Positions 1 to 8,752 are shown, numbered from the stretch's first letter. The stretch: DNA of 64,000 nucleotides from Bacillus sp. FJAT-50079 (GCF_018343515.1 NZ_JAGYPD010000001.1:310001-374000); one strand, 5' to 3'. A program made the numbers and translations. The notes: generated by a model from the letters alone, not told the origin.

Positions 1-797
1 GTGTGATACATCGCAAGTCCCGCAGCTGGTAGCCCGAACATCATAATCGGGAAATATCCTGCTTGATACATTCCTGTAATTCCTTTTACCCCTGTTCCAG
101 CCCAATAATTACCGATATCATTTATTCCAGCAACATCAAACCAAAATACTGAGTTAAGTGCGTGGTGTAATCCAATTGGAATTAAAAGTTTATTTAAGAA
201 TCCGTATATACCAGCCCCGACTGCACCAAGCGTACTAATCGTTTCACCGAAAGCAACGAGACCTGTATAAACGAAAGGCCATACAAAATAGAAGATCGCA
301 GAAACAACAATCATGACAGCAGATGTTACGATCGGCACCATTCGTTTTCCGCTAAAAAAGGCTAAAGCCGCTGGCAGCTGTATATGGCTAAAGCGATTAA
401 ACATAACTGATGCGATAATCCCAGATATGATTCCAATGAAAGCATTCTCAATTTTACCAAATGCTGCATCTACTTGTTCAGGGTCAATCCCTTGTAAAAG
501 TGCAACCGTGTCAGTTGAAAGTAGAGTTGTTATGACTAGGTAAGCGACTAGACCACTTAATGCAGCAGCCCCATCCCGATTTTTTGACAGCCCTAACGCA
601 ATCCCGACCGCAAATAAAATAGGTATATTATTAATAATCGACTCGCCGGCTTTAATGATAAATGCAGCCGCGGCGCTGTTTTCTCCCCAACCTGATGGGT
701 CCATCCAATAACCAATCCCCATTAAAATTGCTGCGGCCGGCAATACTGCAACCGGTAACATCAATGAGCGACCAATACTTTGAAGGTATTTCATCAT
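1..797 (-). CDS. nagP: PTS N-acetylglucosamine-type EIIC component, partial (C-terminus outside window)
   Basis: Integral membrane sugar permease of the phosphotransferase system, importing and phosphorylating GlcNAc-type sugars. Only the first 265 codons are inside the window; the gene runs off the left edge. The N-terminus reads MMKYLQSIGRSLMLPVAVLP, typical of the glucose/GlcNAc EIIC family, and is followed by many hydrophobic segments and a GLHHALNSVFWFD stretch characteristic of the family's substrate region. The start is supported by a GGAGG site nine bases upstream. Substrate assignment as GlcNAc rests on family resemblance plus the adjacent NagR-like regulator and operator-like site; a related glucose or maltose EIIC cannot be fully excluded. 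Confidence 0.85.
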   Translation of the reverse strand, partial: MMKYLQSIGRSLMLPVAVLPAAAILMGIGYWMDPSGWGENSAAAAFIIKAGESIINNIPILFAVGIALGLSKNRDGAAALSGLVAYLVITTLLSTDTVALLQGIDPEQVDAAFGKIENAFIGIISGIIASVMFNRFSHIQLPAALAFFSGKRMVPIVTSAVMIVVSAIFYFVWPFVYTGLVAFGETISTLGAVGAGIYGFLNKLLIPIGLHHALNSVFWFDVAGINDIGNYWAGTGVKGITGMYQAGYFPIMMFGLPAAGLAMYH

Positions 798-962
798 TTT
801 ACTATTCCTCCCATATGTAAGCCCTTTTAAGTGTAGTAACGAAAAGGAAGCAATTAACAATGTTAGCTTAACTGTACAAGCAATAAATATACGCTTTTAT
901 GAAATTTGCCTCCGTTTTGTTAGTACACCCAATCAGACTTCATTTTTAAACTTTAAAAAAAT

Positions 963-998
963 ATTATCATATGTTAGGTCTAGTTGTCTATACCACTC
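963..998 (-). promoter_or_regulatory. Predicted nagP promoter overlapped by a NagR (dre-like) operator
   Basis: On the minus strand TGGTATAGACAACTAGACC (977-995) is an imperfect palindrome resembling the DasR/NagR response elements. A -35-like TAGACA (985-990) lies inside it and a -10-like GATAAT (963-968) follows 16 bases later, upstream of nagP. Repression by the adjacent GntR protein is an inference. Confidence 0.55.
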
Positions 999-1013
999 TA
1001 TAAAAATTATTTT

Positions 1014-1739
1014 TTAGGATCGATTAATTTTCACTTTAAATTTATAGCGATCCCCGCGATAATACGAAGTCGCATACTCCAGCGGTTTTTCATTTTCCAT
1101 AAAACTTGTTCGCTGAATTAGAAGGATTGGATCACCAACTTTTATATCAAGCGCTTTTGCTTCACTTTTACGAGCGATCGTCGATTCCACTTCTTGTTCA
1201 GCTGATGCAAACCTCAATCCAAGCGTATTTTCTACATACTGATAAATCGATTGTTCAGCAATTTCCTCCGTTAATCCGGGAATAAGGTCCACAGATGTAT
1301 AAAATATTTGGTATGCGATTGGTAATTGGTCAGCAAATCGTAGACGTTTGATCTGATAAACAGGTGAGCCTATTTCTAATGCTAACTTCTTAGCTATGAC
1401 AGCATCTGCTTTCTTTACTTTAAATTCTACTACTTTAGTACCCGGCTCCATCCCTCTTAAACGCATATCTTCCGAGAAACTTGTTAAAAAATCTAAATGT
1501 TGCTCAACCTTCTTTAAAGCAACGAAAGTTCCTTTCCCACGTTTACGTTGAAGGTAGCCATCCGCTGTAAGTTTATTAATGGCCTGTCTTACGGTCATTC
1601 TACTAATTTGATATTTCTCAGCGTACTCTCGCTCAGATGGAATCAAATCTCCAGGCTTAAGTTGTTGATTTTCGATTAACGCTTTTATACCTTGTTCCAG
1701 TTGAAGATAGATCGGCAGTGGTGAATTTTTGTCTAACAT
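1014..1739 (-). CDS. nagR: GntR/HutC-family transcriptional regulator, NagR (YvoA)-like
   Basis: DNA-binding repressor with an N-terminal winged helix-turn-helix (residues about 10-75, including SREYAEKYQISRMTVRQAIN-like helices and the RGKGTFV wing) and a C-terminal UTRA effector domain. NagR/YvoA of Bacillus controls GlcNAc genes in response to GlcN6P or GlcNAc6P. The ATG at 1739 is preferred over an upstream in-frame TTG because AAAGGTG lies eight bases before it. It lies directly upstream of nagP on the same strand, with a predicted operator between them. Unlike in B. subtilis, nagAB is not adjacent but about 49 kb away in this window. Confidence 0.85.
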   Translation of the reverse strand: MLDKNSPLPIYLQLEQGIKALIENQQLKPGDLIPSEREYAEKYQISRMTVRQAINKLTADGYLQRKRGKGTFVALKKVEQHLDFLTSFSEDMRLRGMEPGTKVVEFKVKKADAVIAKKLALEIGSPVYQIKRLRFADQLPIAYQIFYTSVDLIPGLTEEIAEQSIYQYVENTLGLRFASAEQEVESTIARKSEAKALDIKVGDPILLIQRTSFMENEKPLEYATSYYRGDRYKFKVKINRS

Positions 1740-1879
1740 TTTTTTAAACACCTTTCTTTTAAACTTGATCAAGTCGAAATAATATTAATGTTTAAATATT
1801 AATCGTTAAAAAGAAAGAAGTAAAACATTTTGAGGCACCGATCACGCATTATTCGTTCACTCTAGCTCTGGGAGAATGA

Positions 1880-2031
1880 AAATTGTGCGCCTTGGTGGTG
1901 ATTTGTAGGCCGTCATGTGGATTTCTAAGCCATAGATAGGATTTCTAAGCCATAGATAGGATTTCTAAGCCATAGATAGGATTTCTAAGCCATAGATAGG
2001 ATTTCTAAGCCATAGATAGGATTTCTAAGCC
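1880..2031 (-). repeat. 20-bp tandem repeat array 1 (12-mer core plus 8-bp spacer)
   Basis: Six exact copies of GATTTCTAAGCC begin at 1920, 1940, 1960, 1980, 2000 and 2020. They are separated by five identical ATAGATAG spacers. In the same 20-bp register lie a degenerate copy GATTTGTAGGCC at 1900 with spacer GTCATGTG and a weaker one at 1880. The last exact copy runs into a long hairpin. The array lies in the 356-bp gap between nagR and ugpQ. Read on the minus strand, the direction of transcription, the core is GGCTTAGAAATC. Confidence 0.95.
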
Positions 2032-2065
2032 AAAAGCCATGATTCAAGAAATCATGGCTTTTGGC
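2029..2065 (-). terminator. Perfect 16-bp stem hairpin after ugpQ, fused to repeat array 1
   Basis: GCCAAAAGCCATGATT (2029-2044) pairs perfectly with AATCATGGCTTTTGGC (2050-2065) around a five-base loop, 30 bases beyond the ugpQ stop codon. There is no clear T-run, so it may act as a weak or two-way terminator or as an mRNA 3' end stabiliser. The same hairpin recurs at 8752-8785. Confidence 0.6.
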
Positions 2066-2095
2066 TATTCATTCGCTTTTACCAGCGAATAGTTT

Positions 2096-2854
2096 TCATA
2101 CGTATGTTCCTCGGGCGTCTCTAATAAACAGTGCTCTTTCGGGATAGTCAGAAATAATCGCATCTACACCTAAGTCTAGAAGCTGATTTATTTCATCATG
2201 ATCGTTCACAGTCCAAACCCGAATGTTTCCCTTTACTTCTTTCAAATGGTGATTCCCTATTAGAGCGAGACGTTTTGCAAGATGTAGACCTTCCATCTCC
2301 AATGTTTGTATATAATCATTTGGATGAGTAATTTGATCATTTAATAACATCGCAATATGGGCAGAACGATCAATGCTTTTAATACGCAGCAAGGTTGGTA
2401 AATGAAAAGACGAATAGATGACTTTTCGATTGTTTCCATATTGTTTTACTACTTCTAATACTTTTTCTTCAATGCCTTCATAATTGACGATATACGTCTT
2501 CAACTCAATGTTTAGTTCAATGTCATATGGTGCGAGTAATTCCAGTACTTCTTGCAATGTCGGTACGCGCTCCACGTTCCAACTCGATTCATAGTGAGGA
2601 AGATGCGAAAAATTACCACCTGCGCTAAACTGCTTGATCTCTGCTAAGGTTAAGTCTTTAATATATCCCGTTCCATCTGTCGTTCGATCAAGATTCACAT
2701 CATGTATAACGACGATTTCCCCATCTCCTGTCATATGAACATCGATTTCAAGACCATCAACCCCTTGATCAATCGCATGCATGAAGCCAAGTAATGTGTT
2801 TTCGGGATAAACACCCATGCAGCCTCGGTGTCCATAAATTTTCGTTTCCATCAT
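2096..2854 (-). CDS. ugpQ: Glycerophosphodiester phosphodiesterase (UgpQ-like, cytoplasmic)
   Basis: Hydrolyses glycerophosphodiesters to sn-glycerol-3-phosphate and an alcohol. The 252-residue TIM-barrel protein shows the GDPD signature YGHRGCMGVYPENT near the N-terminus (catalytic His and Arg), the metal-binding LEIDVHMTGDG segment and the second catalytic His in VVIHD. No signal peptide is visible, so it is likely cytoplasmic like E. coli UgpQ and unlike secreted GlpQ. It is the last gene of the leftward ugp operon, 134 bases after ugpB, with a hairpin between the two. Start may be the first or the second ATG. Confidence 0.9.
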   Translation of the reverse strand: MMETKIYGHRGCMGVYPENTLLGFMHAIDQGVDGLEIDVHMTGDGEIVVIHDVNLDRTTDGTGYIKDLTLAEIKQFSAGGNFSHLPHYESSWNVERVPTLQEVLELLAPYDIELNIELKTYIVNYEGIEEKVLEVVKQYGNNRKVIYSSFHLPTLLRIKSIDRSAHIAMLLNDQITHPNDYIQTLEMEGLHLAKRLALIGNHHLKEVKGNIRVWTVNDHDEINQLLDLGVDAIISDYPERALFIRDARGTYV

Positions 2855-2901
2855 CTCATCACTTCCTCACATTTATTTTTCATTTCAGAATGTATAGGCG
2901 A

Positions 2902-2947
2902 GGCAAGTCCTAAAGAGTTGGGGGTGAATCTCTAAGATGAACTTGCC
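2902..2947 (-). other. Intercistronic hairpin between ugpB and ugpQ
   Basis: GGCAAGT (2902-2908) pairs with ACTTGCC (2941-2947), with an inner AGAG/CTCT pair. It has no T-run. It could uncouple the amount of binding protein from that of the phosphodiesterase, as is common after binding-protein genes. Confidence 0.4.
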
Positions 2948-2988
2948 CGCTCAATCAAGTGGTGATACCTAGTTAGCAATGAACTTGT

Positions 2989-4359
2989 TTATTTTCCTCT
3001 TGCCGCATTCGCTTGTTCGATTGCGCTATTTAGTTGTTTGACGGCTGTCTCATACGCTTCATCTACATCTCCACCGTTATAAATAGTTTCCAGTGCCGTT
3101 TCAATAATTTTCCGTTCTTCTGGAATCATATCCATAACCGCACCTTGTGTTGCATAAGAGGATTTCGTTGCTTGCAGTTGATCGACCGTTACTTGTAATT
3201 GCGGCATTTTTGCATGTGCATCTTTAACAGCTTGTTCTTCGTAAGCTGCTGGATTGATCGCAAAATATCCTGTTCCTACATGCCAATTTGCTTGTACATC
3301 AGGTGATTGAACATATTTCATGAAATCCCATGCCGCTTGTTGCTCTTCGGCTGATTTTCCATCGACCATCCATAAGCTCGCACCACCAATGACTACCCCT
3401 TGTCGTTCTACACTTTCAGGATGTGGCAAGTATGCAACTCCTACTTCAAATGGCGCATTATCAATGACACCTCTTGAACTTGCAGATGATTGCAAGAACA
3501 TCGATACATCTCCAGCTAAAAAGCCCGCAACCATGTTATCTCCATTTGTACCATAATTAGCAAATGTACCATCATCAATCATTCGTTTTACCCAATTAAA
3601 AATCGATTTCCCTTGTTCATCTGTGAAGCCAATTTCTGTCGGCATATCTGTACGACCATTGTCATTGTTCATTAATAATGCGCCTTGGTTCGCTAATAGC
3701 TGTTCGAATAACCATCCATACGCTTGTAAAGCAAAACCTTTCATGTCAGGGTTAGCTTTCATAATTGCTTTACCCGTTGCTTCAATTTCTTCAAATGTTT
3801 GTGGTGGTGCCTCTGGATCTATGCCCGCCGCTTTGAATGCATCTTTATTGTAATACATGACTGGTGTAGATGAGTTAAATGGCATTGAATAAAATTGGTC
3901 ATCAATTTTATAGTAATTCACGATGTTTTCTTCGAGATGCCCCATATCATATCCTTCTGCATCAATAAATTCTTGGATCGGCGTAATATATCCGCTATTA
4001 ATCATAGACATTGTGCCGATTTCAAAAACTTGAATCATCGTTGGCGCACTATCTGTCCCAGCGACACTGTGAAACTTCGTCAAGGCTTCATCGTATGTAC
4101 CTTGATATTCTGCATTTACTTGAACCTTATCTTGCGATTTGTTATAGCTATCAACAATTGCATTTAATGCTTCCTGTCCTGTTCCACCCATTGCATGCCA
4201 GAATGTGACAACTTGTTTTTCTTCACTTTCTTCCTTTTTCTCATTTGATTGAGGTTCTTCCCCGCTTGCTACCTGTGGTGAAGCTTCTCCTGAACTGCAT
4301 GCCGCCATTAACAATACGAACACAAGCATGAGTAACGGTAAACCATAGATCTTTTTCAT
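2989..4359 (-). CDS. ugpB: Extracellular solute-binding lipoprotein, UgpB type
   Basis: Lipoprotein that captures the substrate for the UgpAE-UgpC importer. The N-terminus has a signal peptide with an LMAAC lipobox (Cys at about residue 21), then a low-complexity Glu/Ser/Lys linker and a type-1 binding-protein fold beginning VVTFWHAMGG. Internal motifs such as FNSSTPVMYYNKDAF and a C-terminal GYFAINPAAY-like stretch resemble sn-glycerol-3-phosphate binders. The ATG at 4359 is chosen over an upstream in-frame TTG because an AAGGGGA site sits just before it. Glycerol-3-phosphate specificity is inferred from resemblance and the linked phosphodiesterase. Confidence 0.85.
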   Translation of the reverse strand: MKKIYGLPLLMLVFVLLMAACSSGEASPQVASGEEPQSNEKKEESEEKQVVTFWHAMGGTGQEALNAIVDSYNKSQDKVQVNAEYQGTYDEALTKFHSVAGTDSAPTMIQVFEIGTMSMINSGYITPIQEFIDAEGYDMGHLEENIVNYYKIDDQFYSMPFNSSTPVMYYNKDAFKAAGIDPEAPPQTFEEIEATGKAIMKANPDMKGFALQAYGWLFEQLLANQGALLMNNDNGRTDMPTEIGFTDEQGKSIFNWVKRMIDDGTFANYGTNGDNMVAGFLAGDVSMFLQSSASSRGVIDNAPFEVGVAYLPHPESVERQGVVIGGASLWMVDGKSAEEQQAAWDFMKYVQSPDVQANWHVGTGYFAINPAAYEEQAVKDAHAKMPQLQVTVDQLQATKSSYATQGAVMDMIPEERKIIETALETIYNGGDVDEAYETAVKQLNSAIEQANAARGK

Positions 4360-4382
4360 GTTGATTTTTCCCCTTTTCAATC

Positions 4383-5198
4383 TTATTTTAAAGCACCTTC
4401 AGTTAAGCCTTTTTGTAATTTGTTTTGGCCGAAAAATAATAATAAAAGTGTTGGGATAACAACGATAATCGCGCCCGCCATGATGACGCCCCAATCGTTT
4501 AATTGCTCTTGTGTCTGTAATTGCTTTAAGCCAATTTGAACGGTGCGCACTTTATCATTTGTTGTTGATAGCAGCGGCCATAGATACATATTCCAAGAGG
4601 TTAAAAACCCGTATACCCCTAATGTCACTAAGCTTGTCTTCGCTACTGGCAATACAACGGTTAAATAAAATTTAAAATCCCCGACTCCAGCAATTTCGCT
4701 TGCTTCCTTCAATTCATTCGGTATTTGTTTGAACGTTTGCCTTAATAAAAATGTGCCAAATGCGATCGCAAAAAATGGAACCGTTAATCCTGGGTATGTA
4801 TCAATCCAGCCTAGATCGCGGATCGTGTGAAAGTTTGGAATAACAGATGCCTCGAAAGGAACCATCATCGTTGCGATAAAAATATAAAACAAGAAATCTC
4901 TGCCTTTAAACTCTAAAAATACGAAGGCATAAGCCGCTAAACTAGAAAGGGTTAGTTGCCCTAGCATAATGACAATTGAAACTATCAAGCTATTAAATAA
5001 GTAGTGAAATAAATTGGATTGACTAAACGCCTTAACGTAATTATCGAATGACAATACTTTTGGCAGACTCCCAGTCATAATGTCTTGGTTTGACATGAAG
5101 CTCATCATAAAAGCAATAATCGTGGGTGCAAAGACCATCAAGCTTGTCACGATAAGCAACGTATACAAGGTGATTTTTTTCCCAATTGGCATCGTCAT
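4383..5198 (-). CDS. ugpE: ABC transporter permease, UgpE type
   Basis: Inner-membrane permease of the carbohydrate/glycerol-phosphate ABC family (MalG-like), 271 residues with about six transmembrane helices. The EAA loop, which docks the ATPase, is seen as ELKEASEIAGVGDFKFYLTVVLP. Its ATG overlaps the stop codon of ugpA by four bases (ATGA), indicating translational coupling. It pairs with UgpA to form the membrane channel and is followed after 23 bases by ugpB. Confidence 0.88.
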   Translation of the reverse strand: MTMPIGKKITLYTLLIVTSLMVFAPTIIAFMMSFMSNQDIMTGSLPKVLSFDNYVKAFSQSNLFHYLFNSLIVSIVIMLGQLTLSSLAAYAFVFLEFKGRDFLFYIFIATMMVPFEASVIPNFHTIRDLGWIDTYPGLTVPFFAIAFGTFLLRQTFKQIPNELKEASEIAGVGDFKFYLTVVLPVAKTSLVTLGVYGFLTSWNMYLWPLLSTTNDKVRTVQIGLKQLQTQEQLNDWGVIMAGAIIVVIPTLLLLFFGQNKLQKGLTEGALK

Positions 5199-6136
5199 TG
5201 ATAATGCACCTTCTTTTCCCCAACCTTAAATTGCAATACCGTCACAACTAAAATGATGATAAACAAAATAATGGCCTGGGCACTTGCTAAGCCAAATTTA
5301 TAATTTGTAAAAGCTTCCCGATAAATCGAATAAACAATTAAGTTTGTTGTATTTTGAGGGCCGCCCTGTGTCAAAATATCAATTTGCCCAAAGGTTTGAA
5401 AGGCGTTAATGATCGTGACCGTAATGACAAAAAATAATGTTGGGGACAGCATCGGAATTGTAATTCGTCTTAGTTTATAAAAATATCCCGCTCCATCAAT
5501 GTCAGCACTATTATAAAGAGACGTATCAATCGACTGAAGTCCACCTAATAAAATCAAAAACGTAAAACCAATATTCATCCAAATCGTCGTAACGGCAACC
5601 GCGAATAATGCCCATTTCGGATCGGTTAACCAGCCTATATTTTCCAAACCAAATGTTTTTAAAATTTGATTAAGGAATCCGATCGTTGGATGGAATAAAT
5701 ATAACCAAAATACGGATGCAGCCGCGACCGATATTCCCATCGTTGATGCATAGATCGTTCGAAAAAATCCGATTCCTTTTAAATTTTCATTAGCAATAAC
5801 CGCTAAAAACAGACTAACGACAATTGTAAGTGGAACGGTATATAGAACGAATAAAAAGGTTGATTTAATACTTTGCAAAAAAATAGGTGAGGTGAAAATA
5901 TTAATATAGTTATCCAATCCGACGAACACAGTCGTGTCGCCATTTGCTTTTGTTAAGAAAAAGCTTAAATAGATTGTTCGGATCATCGGATAGAACATAA
6001 ACACACTAAATAAAACAATCGAAGGCATTAGAAACAATAATCCTTTTACTAAGGATTTGATCCGCTGATTTTTCTTTACTTGGTAAATGTCCACTGCATG
6101 GACATTCGTTTGGATGGCTGCTTGATCCATACTCAT
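5195..6136 (-). CDS. ugpA: ABC transporter permease, UgpA type
   Basis: Inner-membrane permease of the MalF-like family, 313 residues, with an N-terminal cytoplasmic tail of about 30 residues and six predicted helices. The EAA-type motif appears around DIDGAGYFYKLRRITIPMLSP. Both ends overlap neighbours by four bases (ATGA), showing tight coupling within the ugpC-ugpA-ugpE-ugpB-ugpQ operon. Confidence 0.88.
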   Translation of the reverse strand: MSMDQAAIQTNVHAVDIYQVKKNQRIKSLVKGLLFLMPSIVLFSVFMFYPMIRTIYLSFFLTKANGDTTVFVGLDNYINIFTSPIFLQSIKSTFLFVLYTVPLTIVVSLFLAVIANENLKGIGFFRTIYASTMGISVAAASVFWLYLFHPTIGFLNQILKTFGLENIGWLTDPKWALFAVAVTTIWMNIGFTFLILLGGLQSIDTSLYNSADIDGAGYFYKLRRITIPMLSPTLFFVITVTIINAFQTFGQIDILTQGGPQNTTNLIVYSIYREAFTNYKFGLASAQAIILFIIILVVTVLQFKVGEKKVHYQ

Positions 6137-7236
6137 ATAGCAATTACCTCTTCAACACGTTTTGCCTTCATTAATAAACCCGACTCCGCATCAAAAAAGT
6201 TAAACGATTCCGCCGTAATTTGCACGGGAACTTTTTCCCACACACGAACCATCCACTGACCAAGCCATTTCGCTGTCCACAGTTCTTTGCCCACTTCAAA
6301 AGTGACCAATGTTTCATTCCCTAACTGCTCGACATTGATGATCTCTACTTCATGCGTTTGATTTTCACCCGTTCCATACGTGATATGTTCAGCTCTGATG
6401 CCAACGATAAACGGTTTATTCTTCGGTATTTGTGGAAGAGTAGCCGGATCTATTGGTAGAGTAAGTGTATTTTCAATGACCATTTGCCCATTTGAGATGA
6501 ATGCTTTCCCCATATTCATCTTTGGTGATCCAATAAAAGAGGCGACAAACAGATTAGCCGGTTCATTGTACAAGGTGATCGGCGCACCAACTTGTTGAAC
6601 TTTCCCATCATTTAAAACCATAATGCGATCGCCCATCGTCATCGCCTCAACTTGGTCATGGGTCACATACACCATCGTCAGCCCAAGCCGTTTTTGCAGG
6701 CGCCGGATCTCCATTCTCATATTCGCTCGCAGCTTCGCGTCTAAATTGGAAAGCGGCTCATCCATCAAGCAAAGGGGTGCTTCGCTCACAACCGCTCTTG
6801 CCAACGCAACCCGCTGCCTCTGTCCTCCCGAAAGCTCCTTTGGCTTACGTTTTAATAATTCACTTAATCCCATCATGGCCGCTGCTTCCATTAAACGCTT
6901 TTGCTGCTCCTTCTTATCAACCTTCTTGGCATGCAAACCAAAAAGTATATTCTGCTCCACAGTTAGATGTGGATATAATGCATAATTTTGAAAAACCATC
7001 GATAAATTCCGATCCTTGGGCGGAAGATGATTTACGACGCGGCTATCCATCTGCAACGTCCCGCCGCTAATCTCCTCTAACCCAGCGATCATTCTTAATA
7101 AAGTACTTTTTCCTGACCCAGAAGGTCCCACGAGAACAAAAAACTCCCCTTCATTAATCGATAAATCAATCCCATCTAACACATGACTCTGCTTATCATA
7201 TGATTTTGAAATATCAATCAAATCAATCTTCCCCAT
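6133..7236 (-). CDS. ugpC: ABC transporter ATP-binding protein, UgpC/MsmK type
   Basis: ATPase subunit energising the importer. The Walker A motif GPSGSGKSTLL, signature LSGGQRQRVALARA, Walker B CLMDEPLSNLDAKLR and the switch His in VYVTHDQVEAMT are all present. A C-terminal TOBE-type domain follows (from about residue 240), as in MalK/UgpC. The ATG at 7236 has an ideal AAGGAGG site four to ten bases upstream and is preferred to the longer frame. It is the first gene of the leftward operon. Such ATPases are sometimes shared between several sugar importers, so it may serve other systems too. Confidence 0.9.
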   Translation of the reverse strand: MGKIDLIDISKSYDKQSHVLDGIDLSINEGEFFVLVGPSGSGKSTLLRMIAGLEEISGGTLQMDSRVVNHLPPKDRNLSMVFQNYALYPHLTVEQNILFGLHAKKVDKKEQQKRLMEAAAMMGLSELLKRKPKELSGGQRQRVALARAVVSEAPLCLMDEPLSNLDAKLRANMRMEIRRLQKRLGLTMVYVTHDQVEAMTMGDRIMVLNDGKVQQVGAPITLYNEPANLFVASFIGSPKMNMGKAFISNGQMVIENTLTLPIDPATLPQIPKNKPFIVGIRAEHITYGTGENQTHEVEIINVEQLGNETLVTFEVGKELWTAKWLGQWMVRVWEKVPVQITAESFNFFDAESGLLMKAKRVEEVIAI

Positions 7237-7398
7237 ACTTAACCTCCTTTGGATGTCTACCCACATTAAAACACATATTTTTAAGTGGAGGTCTAAATTA
7301 ACTGAATCTTTACACGGCGTTGAATGAATATTAATGTTCTTAACTCTAAGTAGACAGACTTTATGAATTATTAGTTAGATGCGGGGATTGGAGAGGGG

Positions 7399-7464
7399 GA
7401 TTTGTATGTTGCGGGGGAGATTTCTAAGCCGTTGTGAAGATTTCAAGAAATCATGGCTTTTGGC
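7399..7464 (-). repeat. Degenerate copy of the 20-bp repeat/hairpin element (locus 2)
   Basis: One exact GATTTCTAAGCC core at 7419 is flanked in 20-bp register by GATTTGTATGTT (7399) and GATTTCAAGAAA (7439). The spacers are GCGGGGGA and GTTGTGAA. It ends in AATCATGGCTTTTGGC, one arm of the hairpin seen at the other two loci; the opposite arm is missing. It lies 16 bases beyond the stop codon of the NERD gene, in the 243-bp gap before ugpC. I see no other clear feature in that gap. Confidence 0.8.
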
Positions 7465-7479
7465 TATGCATCTAGATTA

Positions 7480-8460
7480 TTAAAGTAATTGTAATTTTTC
7501 TAAGGAAAGGTGGTAAACTCGATTTTTTCTTTCACCAGTAGTTGGAAAGTCAAATGATCGGAGTAATTTTGAAGTGATAGAGTCTGACTCGAGCTGAAGG
7601 AATTCCTTACACTTCTTTTTAGTAATGGCTGGACCATAAAGATGATAATAATCGATCAATGCATTCTTATGGGCATCTTCATTCGGCGCCCCACACTTCA
7701 CACATATCCAATACCTCCGATGTTTTCTTACCGTAAAAGATTGACAACAAATGCATTGAATCCCTTTTAATAGCGAAGCTTCATCCACATCGTATTTGCT
7801 TAAAACATCGGGGTCATCTGGTGTATCAAGCTTTGATAAAATACGAGCAAATTTAAGAAGCTCTTTCCTATCAATCATATTTTGCTGATAATATTTTGAA
7901 ATAGCCTCGGTTTTTGTTCTAATCGTATCAGGGCGGATGACTTTTTTAGCAGCGGCGGGATAACTAGGATTGGATTTGATAATTGAGGATGTATTAGTCA
8001 TGACAACAAATGAGGCGCCGGGTAAGAATAGGGAGTGTTTTTCCATTAGATTTTCCAGATGAAATTGTTGATTTTCCACTTGTTGAATTGGGTTTTGGTA
8101 AGACTTTACTTTATCGGGAAGTGTTTGGGTCATCTGATTCGGTTCAATGAAAATCGTTCCACTAATATTTTTTGCTTCAAACATAAGGTAATATCGTAAT
8201 GTTAAAATAAGTAAGTCGATTTGAAAATAGGAGTTCTCTGAATGTGGTAAGCGCAGACCTGGAAAAATTACATATTCTTTTGCCGGGAGGGGAAGTTGGT
8301 CGATGTAGTAATCAAGGGATTGTTCTCCTCGGAATCCCGCTGACAATTTTGCAAATTGTTGCTCAATCCTTGGTCTGCTCGGGTCATTCACCGGATCCCG
8401 TTGCAATAAAATTTCGAGCTTTTCAAGTTCTTTCGACTTTTCTCTTGTTTTATATTTCAA
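7480..8460 (-). CDS. NERD (nuclease-related domain) protein
   Basis: Protein of about 326 residues. A NERD domain spans roughly residues 40-160 (GFRGEQSLDYYIDQLP, then FQIDLLILTLRYYLMFEAKN, the acidic/Lys core shared with restriction-like nucleases). A C-terminal zinc-ribbon-like region follows, with CICC and CVKC pairs. NERD proteins are presumed DNA-processing enzymes, but the role is unproven. The GTG at 8469 abuts the AAGAGGTG site, so the in-frame TTG at 8460, with proper spacing, is the more likely start. The gene stands alone, with repeat elements on both sides. Confidence 0.75.
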   Translation of the reverse strand: MKYKTREKSKELEKLEILLQRDPVNDPSRPRIEQQFAKLSAGFRGEQSLDYYIDQLPLPAKEYVIFPGLRLPHSENSYFQIDLLILTLRYYLMFEAKNISGTIFIEPNQMTQTLPDKVKSYQNPIQQVENQQFHLENLMEKHSLFLPGASFVVMTNTSSIIKSNPSYPAAAKKVIRPDTIRTKTEAISKYYQQNMIDRKELLKFARILSKLDTPDDPDVLSKYDVDEASLLKGIQCICCQSFTVRKHRRYWICVKCGAPNEDAHKNALIDYYHLYGPAITKKKCKEFLQLESDSITSKLLRSFDFPTTGERKNRVYHLSLEKLQLL

Positions 8461-8580
8461 ATTTATCACCTCTTGAGTTACACATTCGATATGAATAATG
8501 GAAATCCTCTATATTCTAGATTTTTGTACTTAATTGACGAAATAAGGAATCGAACGTGCGAAAACTGCTGCTTACTTAGG

Positions 8581-8752
8581 GAATCGTAAGCCAGAGGCTA
8601 GATTCTAAGCCATAAGAATGGATTTCTAAGCCATACAACAGATTTCTAAGCCATACAACAGATTTCTAAGCCATACAACAGATTTCTAAGCCATACAACA
8701 GATTTCTAAGCCATACAACAGATTTCTAAGCCATACAACAGATTTCTAAGCC
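8581..8752 (-). repeat. 20-bp tandem repeat array 3 (12-mer core plus 8-bp spacer)
   Basis: Seven exact GATTTCTAAGCC cores start at 8621, 8641, 8661, 8681, 8701, 8721 and 8741, separated by six identical ATACAACA spacers. Degenerate cores GATTCTAAGCC (8601) and GAATCGTAAGCC (8581), with different spacers, lie at the end away from the hairpin. It is the same element as at 1880-2065 but with a different spacer. It sits between the pectate lyase gene's 3' end and the NERD gene's 5' end. Confidence 0.95.

Noticed and set aside
7237-7398. PhoP box or cre site upstream of ugpC
   Set aside because: Some TTAANA-like and AT-rich strings exist, but no properly spaced direct repeats or full palindrome could be supported.
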